In this document: positions 35,387 to 44,125 of the stretch, one piece after another
How positions within the stretch are numbered: position 1 is the first letter of the stretch
How the letters are laid out: each line of letters opens with the position of its first letter
Origin: an uncultured Treponema sp.
GTDB taxonomy: Bacteria > Spirochaetota > Spirochaetia > Treponematales > Treponemataceae
Direction: 5' to 3'
DNA: 64,000 bases
NCBI GenBank assembly: GCA_945877425.1
Contig: CAMCRZ010000002.1
Span: forward strand, 62,001-126,000
Notes under the pieces: model-generated
What the model was told of the DNA's origin: nothing
What the model saw: only the letters and a program-made list of their open reading frames with translations
The model's database searches: none
Position numbers and translations under genes: made by a program

Positions 35387-35508
35387 TTGTTTTTCCCCTT
35401 AAAATTGTTGTCCGGAGTTTCCGGCTATCTCTTATACTATAAAAGATTATAACACTGAAAAGTTTCAAAGGAAAATGTTTTTTTTCAGTATTATAGCAAA
35501 TTTTCAAA
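35387..35508 (-). promoter_or_regulatory. leuC-leuD intergenic region with hairpin and -10 boxes
   Basis: The hairpin CCGGA-GTT-TCCGG (35412-35424) and a TATAAT-type box on the minus strand (plus-strand 35446-35451) lie between the two genes. A GGGGAA-type ribosome site precedes leuD. The -35 is weak; an internal promoter is possible. Confidence 0.35.
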
Positions 35509-36795
35509 TCAGCCTTTATAAAATTCTGAATTTGTAATTGTACCTGTAATTGCAGTAGCAGCAGCACTTGCAGGACTCATAAGGTGAACCATTCCGCCTT
35601 TTCCCATACGACCGTTAAAGTTACGGTTAGTTGTAGAAGCACAAACTTCACCTTCAGCAAGAACGCCGTTACTCATGCCAAGACAGGCACCGCAAGTTGG
35701 ATTTGTAACACAGAAACCTGCATCCATGAAAATAGAAATAAGACCTTCGTCAAGAGCCATTTTGTAAATAAGCGGAGTAGCAGGACTTACAATTCCCCTT
35801 ACGCCTGGAGCCACATGATGTCCTTTCAGAACTGCAGCAGCAATACGCAAGTCAGAAATACGTCCGTTTGTACAAGAACCAATGTAAACCTGATTTACTT
35901 TAGTTCCCTTCATTTCAGAAATCTTTTTGATTTGGTCAGGCTTGTATTCTACAGTGCAGACAGGCTCAAGTGTTGAAAGATCAAATGTGTACACTTTTTC
36001 ATATTCCGCATCAGCATCATCTGTCCATTTTGAATATTCTTTAAGTGCATCTTCTTTTGAATTAAATTCATCTTTAATAAAAGGCCACAAATATTCAACT
36101 GTAGTCATATCAGGAAAGCATATTCCGCTTGTAGCACCGGCTTCAACTGCCATGTTGCATACAGTCATTCTTTCTTCCATAGACATTTTGTCTACAACAG
36201 GACCTGTAAATTCAGCAACACAGTTAGTAGCACCGTTTACGCCAATCTGTCCGATTAAGAAAAGTATAACGTCTTTAGCATAAACGCCTTCCTTTAATTC
36301 ACCGTTAAGCACAAACTTAATTGTTTTAGGTTCACGGAAAGAACATACGCCTTTAAGAATACCAACTTCAAGATCCGTAGTTCCAACACCTGCAGCAAAT
36401 GCCCCGAAAGCACCGTGTGTACAAGTGTGGCTGTCTCCCATAATTACAGTAAAGCCTGGACGTACAAAACCTTTTTCCGGAAAAATTGCATGACAGACAC
36501 CGTTTGCACCGATATCAAAAAAATCCTTAATATCATTACGCTGAGCCCATTCACGGAGAATTTTTTCCTGAAGAGCGCATTTTGAATCTTTTGCAGGAGT
36601 AACGTGGTCTATAACAGCCTTGATTTTTGTGCTGTCAAATACTCTGTCCTTATTGCGTTCAATAAGATCGTTTATGGCAATAGGAGTTGTAATTTCGTGG
36701 CAAAAAACCCTGTCAAGTTTAAGTACATTAGTTCCAGGAAACGGCTGTTCAACCATATGAGCGTCAAAAATTTTCTGAGCAATTGTTTTTCCCAT
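35509..36795 (-). CDS. leuC: 3-isopropylmalate dehydratase-type large subunit
   Basis: 428 residues, the short aconitase-family large subunit. The 4Fe-4S ligands are visible in GSCTNGRISDLR and NPTCGACLGMSNG, with VIMGDSHTCTHGAFGAFAAGVG as another signature. It isomerises 2-isopropylmalate to 3-isopropylmalate in leucine synthesis or acts on a related substrate. leuA and leuB are not in the window. GAGGT precedes the ATG; a TTGAAA-17-TATACT promoter lies upstream. Confidence 0.9.
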   Translation of the reverse strand: MGKTIAQKIFDAHMVEQPFPGTNVLKLDRVFCHEITTPIAINDLIERNKDRVFDSTKIKAVIDHVTPAKDSKCALQEKILREWAQRNDIKDFFDIGANGVCHAIFPEKGFVRPGFTVIMGDSHTCTHGAFGAFAAGVGTTDLEVGILKGVCSFREPKTIKFVLNGELKEGVYAKDVILFLIGQIGVNGATNCVAEFTGPVVDKMSMEERMTVCNMAVEAGATSGICFPDMTTVEYLWPFIKDEFNSKEDALKEYSKWTDDADAEYEKVYTFDLSTLEPVCTVEYKPDQIKKISEMKGTKVNQVYIGSCTNGRISDLRIAAAVLKGHHVAPGVRGIVSPATPLIYKMALDEGLISIFMDAGFCVTNPTCGACLGMSNGVLAEGEVCASTTNRNFNGRMGKGGMVHLMSPASAAATAITGTITNSEFYKG

Positions 36796-36825
36796 AATTT
36801 ACCTCGTAATATTTAATATTATTTA

Positions 36826-36854
36826 AGTATATTTAGTATTATTAAACTTTTCAA
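36826..36854 (-). promoter_or_regulatory. Promoter of leuC-leuD
   Basis: On the minus strand, TTGAAA (36849-36854), 17-nt spacer, TATACT (36826-36831), about 30 nt upstream of the leuC ATG. Confidence 0.65.
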
Positions 36855-36890
36855 GGGTTTCATCTAGATTTCCAAACAGCAGGCTTAAAA

Positions 36891-37841
36891 TCAGCTTACA
36901 ACGTTCTGGGGATTTCCCTGTAGAAAGCATTTGAGGTTTTCAATTACCGTATCAAGAAGACGTTGCCTTGTTTCTTTAGGAGCCCAGGCAATGTGAGGCG
37001 TAATGATGCAGTTTTTTGCCTTTAACAGAGGATTTGAACTTTTCATTGGTTCTTCACTTACAACATCAGCGGCATAACCGGCTAAAAGTCCGTTGTTAAG
37101 GCAGAAAGCAATGTCTTCTTCGTTTACAAGAGCGCCTCTTGCAGTGTTTATTAAAATTGATTCAGGAGAAATTACTTTTTGGATAAGCTGTCTGTCAAAC
37201 ATTCCTGCATTTTCTTTTGTAAGAGGGCAGTGCAGTGAAATGAAACTGCATTTTTTCAAGCCTTCCAGACCAACTTGGGCAATACCGTCGTTTTGGGCAC
37301 GGAGACTTTTATTTACAGTTACAACATTCATTCCGAAAGATTTTGCAATGGAAGCAACTTTGCTGCCGATGTTTCCGTAACCGTAAATGCCTAAAGTTTT
37401 TCCGTCAAGTTCAGTAATAGGAAAATTCCAGTAGCAGAAGTCAAGGCTTTTTGTCCAGCCGCCGTCCATTACGCTTTGAGAGTGTTCTGAAACTCTGTTT
37501 GTAAAGGCTAGAATAAAGGCAAAAACGTGCTGTGCAACTGCATTTGTGCTGTAAGAAGAAACGTTTGTTACAGTAACACCGTGATTTCTGCAAGCCTGCA
37601 AGTCAATTACGTTGTATCCTGTAGCCTGAACGCCAATATATTTAAGGTTAGGACATTTTGAGAGAACTTCTTCTGTAATATTGATTTTATTCAGTAAGAC
37701 TATATCACTGTCACCGATACGGCTGACAACATCAGATTCTTCTGTGCGAGGATAAACAAAAACATCCCCGAATTGTTCCAAAGGTTTCCAAGACAAATCT
37801 CCGGGATTCAGGGCATGACCATCAAGAATGGTAATTTTCAT
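36891..37841 (-). CDS. D-2-hydroxyacid dehydrogenase
   Basis: 316 residues. The NAD-binding motif is LGIYGYGNIGSKVASIAKSFGM (GxGxxG, about residues 150-171). The catalytic triad is present: Arg in INTARGALVNE, Glu in ADVVSEEP and His in TPHIAWAP. The family covers glycerate, phosphoglycerate and lactate-type dehydrogenases; the sequence best resembles the glycerate/hydroxypyruvate group. It is 5 bp downstream of the small HMA-like gene and probably transcribed with it. Confidence 0.85.
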   Translation of the reverse strand: MKITILDGHALNPGDLSWKPLEQFGDVFVYPRTEESDVVSRIGDSDIVLLNKINITEEVLSKCPNLKYIGVQATGYNVIDLQACRNHGVTVTNVSSYSTNAVAQHVFAFILAFTNRVSEHSQSVMDGGWTKSLDFCYWNFPITELDGKTLGIYGYGNIGSKVASIAKSFGMNVVTVNKSLRAQNDGIAQVGLEGLKKCSFISLHCPLTKENAGMFDRQLIQKVISPESILINTARGALVNEEDIAFCLNNGLLAGYAADVVSEEPMKSSNPLLKAKNCIITPHIAWAPKETRQRLLDTVIENLKCFLQGNPQNVVS

Positions 37842-37846
37842 AAAAA

Positions 37847-38047
37847 TCAGCCGACAACCATAACGCCAGTTGAACTGATTGCTGCATTTATTGCATCTTC
37901 AATTGCACCGTCAAAATCAACTAAAACCTGACACTTAGATGCTGTAGATACAACGTTAGTAACGCCTGCAACTGCCTTTACTGCTGCATCAACTTTAGCT
38001 GCTGCTGCGTCATCATCCATGCCTGCTACGTAAATTTTCTTTTGCAT
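37847..38047 (-). CDS. Small HMA-fold-like protein without the metal-binding cysteines
   Basis: 66 residues. The layout (strand KKIYVAG, loop, helix AAAAKVDAAVKAVAGV, strand NVVSTASKCQVLVDF, helix, strand GVMVVG) resembles heavy-metal-associated domains. The GMxCxxC metal loop is replaced by GMDDDAAA, so there is no CxxC; the only Cys is in the third strand. Metal transport is therefore unlikely. A GGGAG ribosome site and a good promoter precede it. It lies immediately upstream of the dehydrogenase gene. Confidence 0.65.
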   Translation of the reverse strand: MQKKIYVAGMDDDAAAAKVDAAVKAVAGVTNVVSTASKCQVLVDFDGAIEDAINAAISSTGVMVVG

Positions 38048-38102
38048 TTTAGGCTCCCATAAGAAATCTGTTTAACTTTTTGTACTCTATGCGACTAATA
38101 AA

Positions 38103-38131
38103 TTATAGTAGGCACTTGTATATTTATCAAT
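38103..38131 (-). promoter_or_regulatory. Promoter of the HMA-like protein and dehydrogenase genes
   Basis: On the minus strand, TTGATA (38126-38131), 17-nt spacer, TATAAT (38103-38108); the predicted leader is about 50 nt. Confidence 0.75.
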
Positions 38132-38194
38132 ACATAAAAATGGAGATTTTACTATTTTTTACTTAAAATAAACTTAAAAAGTATAAAATTAAGG

Positions 38195-39235
38195 TTATCC
38201 GTTTAATTCAGTTTCATCAGCCTTGCTTTTTCCTAGCTGACCGCAGGCACCGCCTATTTTTACGCCCCGCCTCATCCGCAGGCTTACGTTAAGGCCTGCT
38301 CTTTCAAGCTGGGAAACAAAAGACTGAACTTCTTTCATTGAAGGTGTTGAAAATGGCAGCGTTGAAACAGGATTCCAGGGAATAAGGTTTATGTAAACGT
38401 CCATTCCTTTTGCAAATTCTATTAAGCGTCTGGCACTTTCAGTTCCGGTGTTTTTTCCTGCAAGAAGTGCTGCTTCTAAAGTTACGCGTTTTCCTGTTTT
38501 CTCTATGTAGTAGGCAATTGCTTTTTTCAGTTCAGAAAGTGGATTTCCTTTAGTTACAGGCATAAGCTCCTGCCTTAAAGGTTCGTCTGCTGTAGTAAGG
38601 GAAACTGCAAGCCGCATTTTAGGACCGTTTTCTGCAAGATCGTATATTCCCTTAACTATGCCGCAAGTACTCAGCGTAATTCTTCTGGAACTAAGTCCCC
38701 TGCCTTTTTTGTCTGTAAGAATGGAAACGGCTTTTCTTATGGCATCAAGATTCTGCATAGGTTCACCCATTCCCATAAAAACTATATTGTCTAAAGTTCC
38801 GGCTTTTTTTTCCAGATAAAGAAATTCTTCTACAATTTCTCCTGCAGTAAGATTTCTTCCCAATCCTAAAGTTCCGGTCTGGCAAAAAGCACATTTCATG
38901 GCACAGCCTGCCTGACAGCTTACGCAAGCCGTTTTCCTGCCTTCTTTGTCTGTAAGGAGAACTGTTTCTATAGCCCTTGAATCCTGAAGCGTAATCTGAA
39001 GTTTTATAGTACCGTCTGGATCAATGAGGGTTTGCGAAACTTTAGACGAAAAAATAACTGCATTTTCTTCGAGAATCTGCCTTGTAGCTTTATCAAGGTT
39101 TTTCATTTCATCAAAAGAAGAAACGCCTTTTCCAAGCCACTGATAAATCTGTTTTGCCCTGAATAAAGGAGAAATGGAAAGTTTTTCGCACATTTCTTCC
39201 GGTGTAAGTCCAATAAGAGAGATTTTTTCGTTCAT
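38195..39235 (-). CDS. rlmN: Dual-specificity RNA methyltransferase RlmN
   Basis: 346 residues, a radical-SAM enzyme. The CxxxCxxC cluster is in AGCAMKCAFCQTGTLG, after the preceding CVSCQ segment; the GMGEPMQN and C-terminal GGACGQL (catalytic Cys) motifs are intact. It methylates C2 of A2503 in 23S rRNA and A37 in some tRNAs. It lies 9 bp after the TPR gene; no good Shine-Dalgarno is visible. Confidence 0.95.
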   Translation of the reverse strand: MNEKISLIGLTPEEMCEKLSISPLFRAKQIYQWLGKGVSSFDEMKNLDKATRQILEENAVIFSSKVSQTLIDPDGTIKLQITLQDSRAIETVLLTDKEGRKTACVSCQAGCAMKCAFCQTGTLGLGRNLTAGEIVEEFLYLEKKAGTLDNIVFMGMGEPMQNLDAIRKAVSILTDKKGRGLSSRRITLSTCGIVKGIYDLAENGPKMRLAVSLTTADEPLRQELMPVTKGNPLSELKKAIAYYIEKTGKRVTLEAALLAGKNTGTESARRLIEFAKGMDVYINLIPWNPVSTLPFSTPSMKEVQSFVSQLERAGLNVSLRMRRGVKIGGACGQLGKSKADETELNG

Positions 39236-39243
39236 AATAAAAC

Positions 39244-40401
39244 TTATTTTCCAGACTGAAGTTTATCAAGAAGTTCGTTTACAGCCTGATTTGTTATGCC
39301 TAATTTCTGAAATCCCTGAAGAAGCTGTATTGCCTTGTTATGCTGATTTGTCTTTACGTAACAGTCAGCTAAATCAATGTAAAGCCTGTAATTTTTTTCA
39401 TCATCATGAATAAGATGAGAAAGCCTTTCTATAGCTTCCTGATACTTTCCTTCACCTTTGCAGATAAGTGCCAGACCTAATGCAGCGTAAATGTCAAAGT
39501 CAATGTCCATGGCACGATTGTAATATTCAGTAGCAGTTTTGTAGTTGCCGATATTTCTGTAAGCATCACCTGCACGCGTAAGTATAACTTTATTTCTAGG
39601 GTCAATCGAAAGGATTTTGTTCCAGTATTCAATAGAGCGGAACTGCTGGTTCATTCCTCTGTAACAGTCTGCAATGCCGAATAATGCATAGAAATTCTTT
39701 GGATCCATTTCAAGAGCTTTTTCAAAGTAAATAAGTCCGTTTTCAAAAGTCTTAAGCTTTCTGTGACAGTTGCCTATGGAAGTAAGGACACGAATGTCAA
39801 CGTGCTCAGGGTTTACTTCTACCATTTTAGTCCAGTAATACAGTGCATCCTTATATTCCTTAAAGTCATAGTGAAGATGTCCAAGACCTATAAGGGCATA
39901 AGCGTTAGTTTCTTCCATATCCAGAACGTGAAGGTAAAGCTGCTTTGATTTCTTAAAGTCCCTGATTTTTCTGTAAGCATCAGCAACACGAGTAAGGACA
40001 GTAATGTTTCTGTCGTCATGAACAAGATACTGCTCCCAGATTTCAATAGCTTTATGGTACTGGTTAAGTGCCTTGTAACAGTCAGCAAGACCGAAAAGTG
40101 CATAGTTGTTTCCCGGATGAAATGACAGGCATTTAGAATAATACTCAATGGCTTTTTTATACTGATTTCTTTTACGTTCGCTGTCACCTAATCCCACAAG
40201 TGCATAATTATTGTTTTCTTCAATGTCGAGGATGGAACTGAATGACTGAATAGCCTGATCGATTTTATTTTCCTTTAAATAAGCATAGCCTTTTTTTGAC
40301 AGTTCACTTATTTCAGCAGCAATTCCTTCTTCCGGCTTTTGACCCTGAAGTTCAGTTTCTACAGGCATTTCAAATAAATCGTGACTTTCGGTGGTACCCA
40401 A
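39244..40401 (-). CDS. Tetratricopeptide-repeat protein
   Basis: 385 residues from a TTG start with GGGAGG upstream. After a short acidic N-terminus there are about ten consecutive TPR units, such as NYALVGLGDSERKRNQYKKA, NNYALFGLADCYKALNQYHKA and NFYALFGIADCYRGMNQQ. The units are unusually alike, suggesting recent internal duplication. No signal peptide is present, so a cytoplasmic scaffold is inferred. It precedes rlmN and follows the 112-residue gene. Confidence 0.85.
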   Translation of the reverse strand: MGTTESHDLFEMPVETELQGQKPEEGIAAEISELSKKGYAYLKENKIDQAIQSFSSILDIEENNNYALVGLGDSERKRNQYKKAIEYYSKCLSFHPGNNYALFGLADCYKALNQYHKAIEIWEQYLVHDDRNITVLTRVADAYRKIRDFKKSKQLYLHVLDMEETNAYALIGLGHLHYDFKEYKDALYYWTKMVEVNPEHVDIRVLTSIGNCHRKLKTFENGLIYFEKALEMDPKNFYALFGIADCYRGMNQQFRSIEYWNKILSIDPRNKVILTRAGDAYRNIGNYKTATEYYNRAMDIDFDIYAALGLALICKGEGKYQEAIERLSHLIHDDEKNYRLYIDLADCYVKTNQHNKAIQLLQGFQKLGITNQAVNELLDKLQSGK

Positions 40402-40448
40402 TTTCGGCCTCCCAATTTTAAATAAATATTTTATTTTGCAAATACATT

Positions 40449-40787
40449 TTATTCTTTTATCATAACAGAAATAACATCTGAAACTTTTTCTATTAAAGGA
40501 TTCAGCTTTCTTTTGTTATGGGCAAGAGAATACAGCCGGATTGCTTTAAGATACTCTTTTTTTTCAGCATATCTGTCTGCAATTCTGGAAAGTCCGTCTG
40601 AATAGCCGGTTGTAATGAAAATACGCTCAGCCATATCAAATTTACCTTCGTTAAAGAGAGTGTTTGCCTTTCGATTTAAAGCCACTTTTTGCTGGTCGGA
40701 AAGACCTTCTACAGGTAGGTCGGTAACTTTTATAAATCCCTGTGTGCCTTGCTTGGCATCAATTTGTTTTTTTAAATCATCAGTCAT
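40449..40787 (-). CDS. Conserved hypothetical protein, TPR-like helical
   Basis: 112 residues, all alpha-helical, no signal peptide. The central part (LNRKANTLFNEGKFDMAERIFITTGYSDGLSRIADRYAEKKEYLKAIRLYSLA) looks like two degenerate TPRs. It lies immediately upstream of the TPR gene on the same strand, so the two may work together. A TTGACA-16-TAAAAT promoter (plus-strand 40806-40833) precedes it. Function unknown. Confidence 0.65.
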   Translation of the reverse strand: MTDDLKKQIDAKQGTQGFIKVTDLPVEGLSDQQKVALNRKANTLFNEGKFDMAERIFITTGYSDGLSRIADRYAEKKEYLKAIRLYSLAHNKRKLNPLIEKVSDVISVMIKE

Positions 40788-40805
40788 TTAATATTCTCTT
40801 AAATA

Positions 40806-40833
40806 ATTTTAACTTGAAGTTTTAATTTGTCAA
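40806..40833 (-). promoter_or_regulatory. Promoter of the 40449-40787 gene and TPR operon
   Basis: On the minus strand, TTGACA (40828-40833), 16-nt spacer, TAAAAT (40806-40811). Confidence 0.55.
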
Positions 40834-40849
40834 GTTTTTTTGCCAGTTT

Positions 40850-41434
40850 TTATATCTGAGGTGACCGGGAGATTTCACTGCCGTTATTTTTGTACTGATA
40901 GAAATTTACAATGGAACGTCCGTAAATGCGCTTGTCTGTAAGCTTAAGGTTTTCTGTTTCTTCAGGTAAAGGGTCTTCCTGAGGATAATGAATTAAAAGA
41001 CTGCCGTTTTCCGTTAGGAGATTGCGTTTTCCTATAGTTTCTATAAGTTCCTGCCTGAATTTGTATGGAAAGGGCGGATCTAAAAAAATATAATCAAACT
41101 TATTTTTACAGCGCTTAAGGAAAAGTTCTACTGACATAAAGTGACACTTTATGCGTACGCCTGCTTCTTCTGCCATTGCAACGTTTTTAAAAATGATTTT
41201 AGCCTTGGTTTTATCCATTTCGCATAAAGTGACATCTTTTGCACCGTGAGAAACAGCTTCTATTGCTATAGTTCCGCTTCCGCTGAAAAGGTCAAGAAAG
41301 CTTTTGTTTTCCAGCTGACTGCCTATTATGTCAAAAACTGATTCGCGCATTCTGTCCATTGCAGGCCGTATAGCCATCTTTCCGTATGGAGTTTCAGTAA
41401 TTCGTCCTTTTAGTTTTCCGCCTGTAATACGCAT
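40850..41434 (-). CDS. rsmD: 16S rRNA (guanine-966-N2)-methyltransferase
   Basis: About 194 residues from the ATG at 41434, where MRITGGKLKGR begins with an AAGGAAA ribosome site; the in-frame extension to 41623 is the other strand of the ankyrin gene end. Motifs: FLDLFSGSGTIAIEAVSHGA (SAM binding) and FDYIFLDPPFPYK (catalytic DPPF). It methylates G966 of 16S rRNA. It lies 20 bp after the ankyrin gene. Confidence 0.92.
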   Translation of the reverse strand: MRITGGKLKGRITETPYGKMAIRPAMDRMRESVFDIIGSQLENKSFLDLFSGSGTIAIEAVSHGAKDVTLCEMDKTKAKIIFKNVAMAEEAGVRIKCHFMSVELFLKRCKNKFDYIFLDPPFPYKFRQELIETIGKRNLLTENGSLLIHYPQEDPLPEETENLKLTDKRIYGRSIVNFYQYKNNGSEISRSPQI

Positions 41435-41453
41435 ACATTTTCCTTGAAGTAAT

Positions 41454-43085
41454 TTATTTTCTTGAACTGTTAAGAGACCAGTACGTATCGTTGTGTTCCA
41501 GCTGATTGTTCTTCTTTGCATAATCAAATGCAGTTTTTCCTTCCAGATCTTGAATTCCAGGTTTTGCATCATTATCAAGAAGGAGCTGAATGACATCAGT
41601 TGAATTACAGTACTGTGCTGCATACATAAGAGGAGTCTTTCCTTTCCAGATTCTGTTCAGCGGAATGCCCATTTCTATAAAAAGCTTGATTTTTGCTTCC
41701 TGCACGTGACTTTCTCCCTGAGAACTTGTAAGGGCAAGAATAAATGCAGAAAAAACTTCATCTTCCGTTACGGAGCGGTTTTTAAGAAGCACACGTATGA
41801 TTTCAGGGTTAAGGGAATAATCAGCTGCCAAAAGAAGAGGAGTTGCATTGTATTTATTTCTTACACGCACATGAGCACCGTTTTCAATAAGAGTATTTAC
41901 TATATTCAGATTATTCTGATACCTTACCGCATACATTAAGGCAGACCAGCCGTCTTTGTCCCTGAGCTGAACATCGGCACCGCTGGCAATAAGGTTCTTT
42001 ACGTCCCAGTCATTTCCTGCTTTGGCCGCTTTCATTAAAAGAGTAACACCGTTTTTGTCTGCCTTGTTAGGATTTGAAATTACAAGAGGAAGCTTTTTTT
42101 CTTCAGTTTCAGTTTCCTGCTGTATTGCATAATCGTAAAGGTATGACTGTGTGTAAAACTTATATTCAATTTCAGGCTGAGGCGTAACCTGAACTTTTTC
42201 CGGCTGAAAGGTTTCTTTTTCAGGAATGGCTTTAACTTCCGGCTGAACGGTTTTATTTTCAACTGGAGGAACTTCAACAGGAGGATTTTCTGCAGGAATT
42301 TCATAAGTTTGAGCTGGCGTTTCCGGTTCAGGCTGAACTTTTTCTCTGGAAGCCATGTTTCTTTCGTATTCTGTAATGATTTCCATTTCAGTGTCGCCTT
42401 TCTTAATAAGAATTCTAGGAACAGCTGCCGTATCTTCTTTTTTTAGTGCATTTGCAGAAGTTTCATTGCTTTTTTCAGATGAGTCCTGGGAAACTTGATT
42501 TTCCGCAAAGCTTTCCATTGATTCAGAAGGTTCTTCTTCCTGTTCAGTGTCCTGGGCAGAATAGCTTGCAGTTACAATGGAAGTTTTCTGCTTTTTTTCT
42601 TCTTTAGCCAGTGAAGTGAGGGCTTTTAAAATTTCAGCATCAGGATTTTTTCTTGCATAGTCGTAAGAGTTAAGTCCTGCACTGTCAGTCTGATTCAGTC
42701 TGTCTGAAACACCTATTCCAAAAACAGTTCCGGCTTTTGCAACGGTAGTAACAACTTTAGGATCAGAGGCAAATTCTGCAGCAAACATAATAGGTGTACG
42801 TCCGTCTTTTGCCTTGGCTTCCAGTTCGCTTTCTGCAGCAATGCAGTATTTTACTATTTCAAGTTCCCTGGAGTTTTTAAGGACAAGCATATAAAAAGTT
42901 TCCCTGTTGTCTCCAAAAACCTGATTTTTAAGAAGCTTGTCTTTTTTAAGGGCATTTTTTATTTCTTTAGTGCTGCCGGTTTTTGCCAGCTGTTCGTAAT
43001 CAGCCTTAGAGTCCTGTGCAGAAAGGGAAAATGTTAAAATCAGAAAAAGTATTGCAGATAGCAGACTAAAATATTTATTTTTCAT
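41454..43085 (-). CDS. Exported ankyrin-repeat protein
   Basis: About 543 residues from the ATG at 43085, preceded by GGAAG. The signal peptide is KNKYFSLLSAILFLILTFSLSA. Ankyrin repeats are present at both ends: about residues 60-145 (DGRTPIMFAAEFASDP) and 335-525 (KNGVTLLMKAAKAGNDWDVKNLI, DGWSALMYAVRYQNN, and others). The middle (about 170-310) is a Pro/Glu/Val-rich, low-complexity linker. Bacterial periplasmic ankyrin proteins usually bind partners or protect enzymes; the role here is unknown. Confidence 0.85.
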   Translation of the reverse strand: MKNKYFSLLSAILFLILTFSLSAQDSKADYEQLAKTGSTKEIKNALKKDKLLKNQVFGDNRETFYMLVLKNSRELEIVKYCIAAESELEAKAKDGRTPIMFAAEFASDPKVVTTVAKAGTVFGIGVSDRLNQTDSAGLNSYDYARKNPDAEILKALTSLAKEEKKQKTSIVTASYSAQDTEQEEEPSESMESFAENQVSQDSSEKSNETSANALKKEDTAAVPRILIKKGDTEMEIITEYERNMASREKVQPEPETPAQTYEIPAENPPVEVPPVENKTVQPEVKAIPEKETFQPEKVQVTPQPEIEYKFYTQSYLYDYAIQQETETEEKKLPLVISNPNKADKNGVTLLMKAAKAGNDWDVKNLIASGADVQLRDKDGWSALMYAVRYQNNLNIVNTLIENGAHVRVRNKYNATPLLLAADYSLNPEIIRVLLKNRSVTEDEVFSAFILALTSSQGESHVQEAKIKLFIEMGIPLNRIWKGKTPLMYAAQYCNSTDVIQLLLDNDAKPGIQDLEGKTAFDYAKKNNQLEHNDTYWSLNSSRK

Positions 43086-43158
43086 TTGAACTTCCAAAAC
43101 AGTAATTTAATTTTACCTTAAAATTATAAATGAAATTCCCTTAAAAAACAACTGTTCA

Positions 43159-43187
43159 TTGACTTTCTTACTTTGTTTTGATATATT
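43159..43187 (+). promoter_or_regulatory. Promoter of the rpsF-ssb-rpsR-rplI operon
   Basis: TTGACT (43159-43164), 17-nt spacer, TATATT (43182-43187), with a predicted start near 43194. Confidence 0.75.
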
Positions 43188-43193
43188 TTAGTT

Positions 43194-43245
43194 CCCCTTG
43201 GAATTACGTACGTAGTTCCCATTTTAGACCATAAGGAGAAAATAC
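43194..43245 (+). promoter_or_regulatory. rpsF 5' leader with a small hairpin
   Basis: The hairpin GGAA (43200-43203) with TTCC (43216-43219) encloses the palindrome TACGTACGTA. An upstream TTCC (43192-43195) could compete for the same GGAA. S6:S18 leaders control this operon in many bacteria; membership here is inferred only from position. Confidence 0.35.
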
Positions 43246-43536
43246 ATGAGAAAGTATGAACTTATGACAATTTATCCTGTTGAGGATGAAAAAGCAAAGG
43301 CAGGTCTTGAAACATTAAAGGCTGACCTTGCAAAATTTGGAGTTGAAATCGAAAAGGAAGAACCTTTTGGCGACCGCGATCTCACTTACACAGTAAAGAA
43401 GCAGAAGAGAGGACGTTTCGTTCTTCTTAACATCAGTGCAAATCCTGCAAAAATTAAGGAACTCGATGCTGCATTCAAATTCAATGCAAATCTTTTAAAG
43501 TATCTTTTCGTTCTTAAGGAAGAAAAAAACGCTTAA
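43246..43536 (+). CDS. rpsF: 30S ribosomal protein S6
   Basis: 96 residues starting MRKYELMTIYPVEDEKA, typical S6, with the central RDLTYTVKKQKRGRFVLLNI block. AAGGAG precedes the start. It leads the standard rpsF-ssb-rpsR-rplI order. Confidence 0.95.
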   Translation: MRKYELMTIYPVEDEKAKAGLETLKADLAKFGVEIEKEEPFGDRDLTYTVKKQKRGRFVLLNISANPAKIKELDAAFKFNANLLKYLFVLKEEKNA

Positions 43537-43567
43537 GTAAACATTTAACTTAAACCTGGAGTAGGAA

Positions 43568-44080
43568 ATGGCTAGAGTTTCAGATTTAAACTGTGTAACT
43601 ATCATTGGTAATTTAACCCGTGACGCAGAATTGACTTATTTTTCAAACGGTAATGCTGTAGCAAATTTTTCAATTGCTGTGAATCGCAGTAAAAAAGAAG
43701 GTGAACTTTGGGTAAGTGAAGCAAATTATTTTGATGTTGCTTACTTTGGAAAACCGGCTGAGGCAGTAAAGCCTTATCTTACAAAGGGAAAAAAGGTTGC
43801 CGTTCAGGGATCCCTTAAGCAGGATCGTTGGGAAAAAGATGGAGTTAAAAGCAGTAAGGTTCGTATCATTGCAGATACAGTACAGCTTGTAGGTGGAAGA
43901 AGTGAAGGCGAAGACGGTCAGTCTTCAGGGGGCTTTCAATCGCATTCCTCATTTGCTCCTCGTCCAGCAGTCCAGCCATCACAGAATGATTTTTATGGTT
44001 CAGGAAGTTCTGATGAATCTTACGGTGGAGAATCATTTGGTGGCAGCAATGGTGGATTTTCTGAAGATATTCCGTTCTAA
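43568..44080 (+). CDS. ssb: Single-stranded DNA-binding protein
   Basis: 170 residues. The OB fold spans about residues 1-110 (VTIIGNLTRDAELTYFSNGNAVANFSIAVNRS). The Gly/Ser-rich linker ends in the acidic tip EDIPF used to recruit partners. It lies between rpsF and rpsR, as in many bacteria. Confidence 0.96.
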   Translation: MARVSDLNCVTIIGNLTRDAELTYFSNGNAVANFSIAVNRSKKEGELWVSEANYFDVAYFGKPAEAVKPYLTKGKKVAVQGSLKQDRWEKDGVKSSKVRIIADTVQLVGGRSEGEDGQSSGGFQSHSSFAPRPAVQPSQNDFYGSGSSDESYGGESFGGSNGGFSEDIPF

Positions 44081-44125
44081 TTTTTACTTGCGGAGTATCA
44101 ATTACATTCTTACTAGGAGATTACA

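Noticed and set aside
40850..41623. Longer N-terminus for RsmD
   Set aside because: The extra 63 residues are read from the ankyrin gene in another frame; MRITGGKLKG with its own ribosome site is the natural start.
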